Assembly: GCA_938041615.1 (NCBI GenBank)
Contig: CALISV010000361.1
Span: 1-5,871 of the forward strand
From: an uncultured Campylobacter sp.
GTDB taxonomy: Bacteria; Campylobacterota; Campylobacteria; Campylobacterales; Campylobacteraceae
DNA: 5,871 bases
Direction of reading: 5' to 3'
The position numbers and the translations under genes are program-made. This document shows, piece after piece, positions 5,838 through 5,871 of the stretch. How positions within the stretch are numbered: position 1 is the stretch's first letter; the number at the start of each line of letters is the position of its first letter. The notes beneath the pieces were generated by a model that saw nothing but the letters and a program-made list of their open reading frames with translations, did not search any database and was not told the DNA's origin.

Positions 5838-5871
5838 TCTAAATTTGATGGCGATGTTTTGAAAATTTAGA
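5838..5871. repeat. Inverted repeat at the right edge of the window
   Basis: The 9-base arms TCTAAATTT (5838-5846) and AAATTTAGA (5863-5871) are perfect inverted copies around a 16-base loop, and the right arm may extend past the window. The stem has few G-C pairs and no adjoining T-run is visible, so it is a weak terminator candidate. It could also be a regulator site or just two copies of the AAATTT word common in this genome. Confidence 0.35.

Larger units (their letters stand above)
5661..5871. other. AT-rich intergenic leader region, no gene seen
   Basis: These 211 bases have stops in all frames and no start codon with a plausible reading frame on either strand. They hold the predicted operon promoter, three direct copies of CAAAATTT on the plus strand (5745-5752, 5775-5782, 5812-5819) and one inverted copy (5678-5685). 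The right edge carries an AT-rich inverted repeat. I saw no tRNA or riboswitch-like structure. The gene upstream lies outside the window. Confidence 0.7.

Noticed and set aside
1..5871. CRISPR array, insertion sequence, tRNA or rRNA
   Set aside because: No regularly spaced repeats, transposase motifs, terminal inverted repeats with target duplications, or cloverleaf-like sequences were seen.

Overview
The window looks like part of a Campylobacter-type genome (Campylobacterota). The intergenic DNA is AT-rich, the words AAATTT, CAAATTT and TTTAAA recur on both strands, and the genes are packed with overlaps. The species cannot be fixed from the sequence; I infer one of the higher-GC Campylobacter (showae/rectus/curvus/concisus-like).

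All genes lie on the minus strand and read as one operon from right to left. At 5661-5871 is an AT-rich leader with a plausible sigma70 promoter and no gene. Then come a small lipoprotein (5660-5265, ApeN/DUF3261-like), a beta-ketoacyl-ACP synthase (5278-4112, ApeO-like), a hotdog dehydratase (4115-3675, ApeP-like), a FabG-type ketoreductase (3682-2969, ApeQ-like) and a second beta-ketoacyl-ACP synthase (2969-1728, ApeR-like). Two paralogous small secreted proteins follow (1711-1259 and 1249-830), then a half-length, cysteine-less ketosynthase homologue (814-134, chain length factor, ApeC-like). The last gene is the N-terminus of a membrane-associated protein (156-1, cut by the window edge), probably the ApeD-like lysophospholipid acyltransferase.

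The gene set and order match the iterative type II PKS/FAS machinery of aryl polyene (APE) clusters. In those clusters the KS (ApeO) pairs with the chain length factor (ApeC), the KR (ApeQ) reduces each beta-keto unit, and dehydratases (ApeP with ApeI) make a conjugated polyene on an acyl carrier protein. The product is then attached to a lipid and moved to the outer membrane. Carrier proteins, the aryl starter ligase, ApeI, the thioesterase and the exporter are not in the window and would be expected left of position 1.

Three points stand out. The order N-O-P-Q-R then C-D is permuted relative to the canonical A-to-R order. A duplicated pair of secreted proteins with a conserved cysteine pair sits at the junction. 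Two of the listed enzymes appear to lack canonical catalytic residues, which implies heteromeric complexes.
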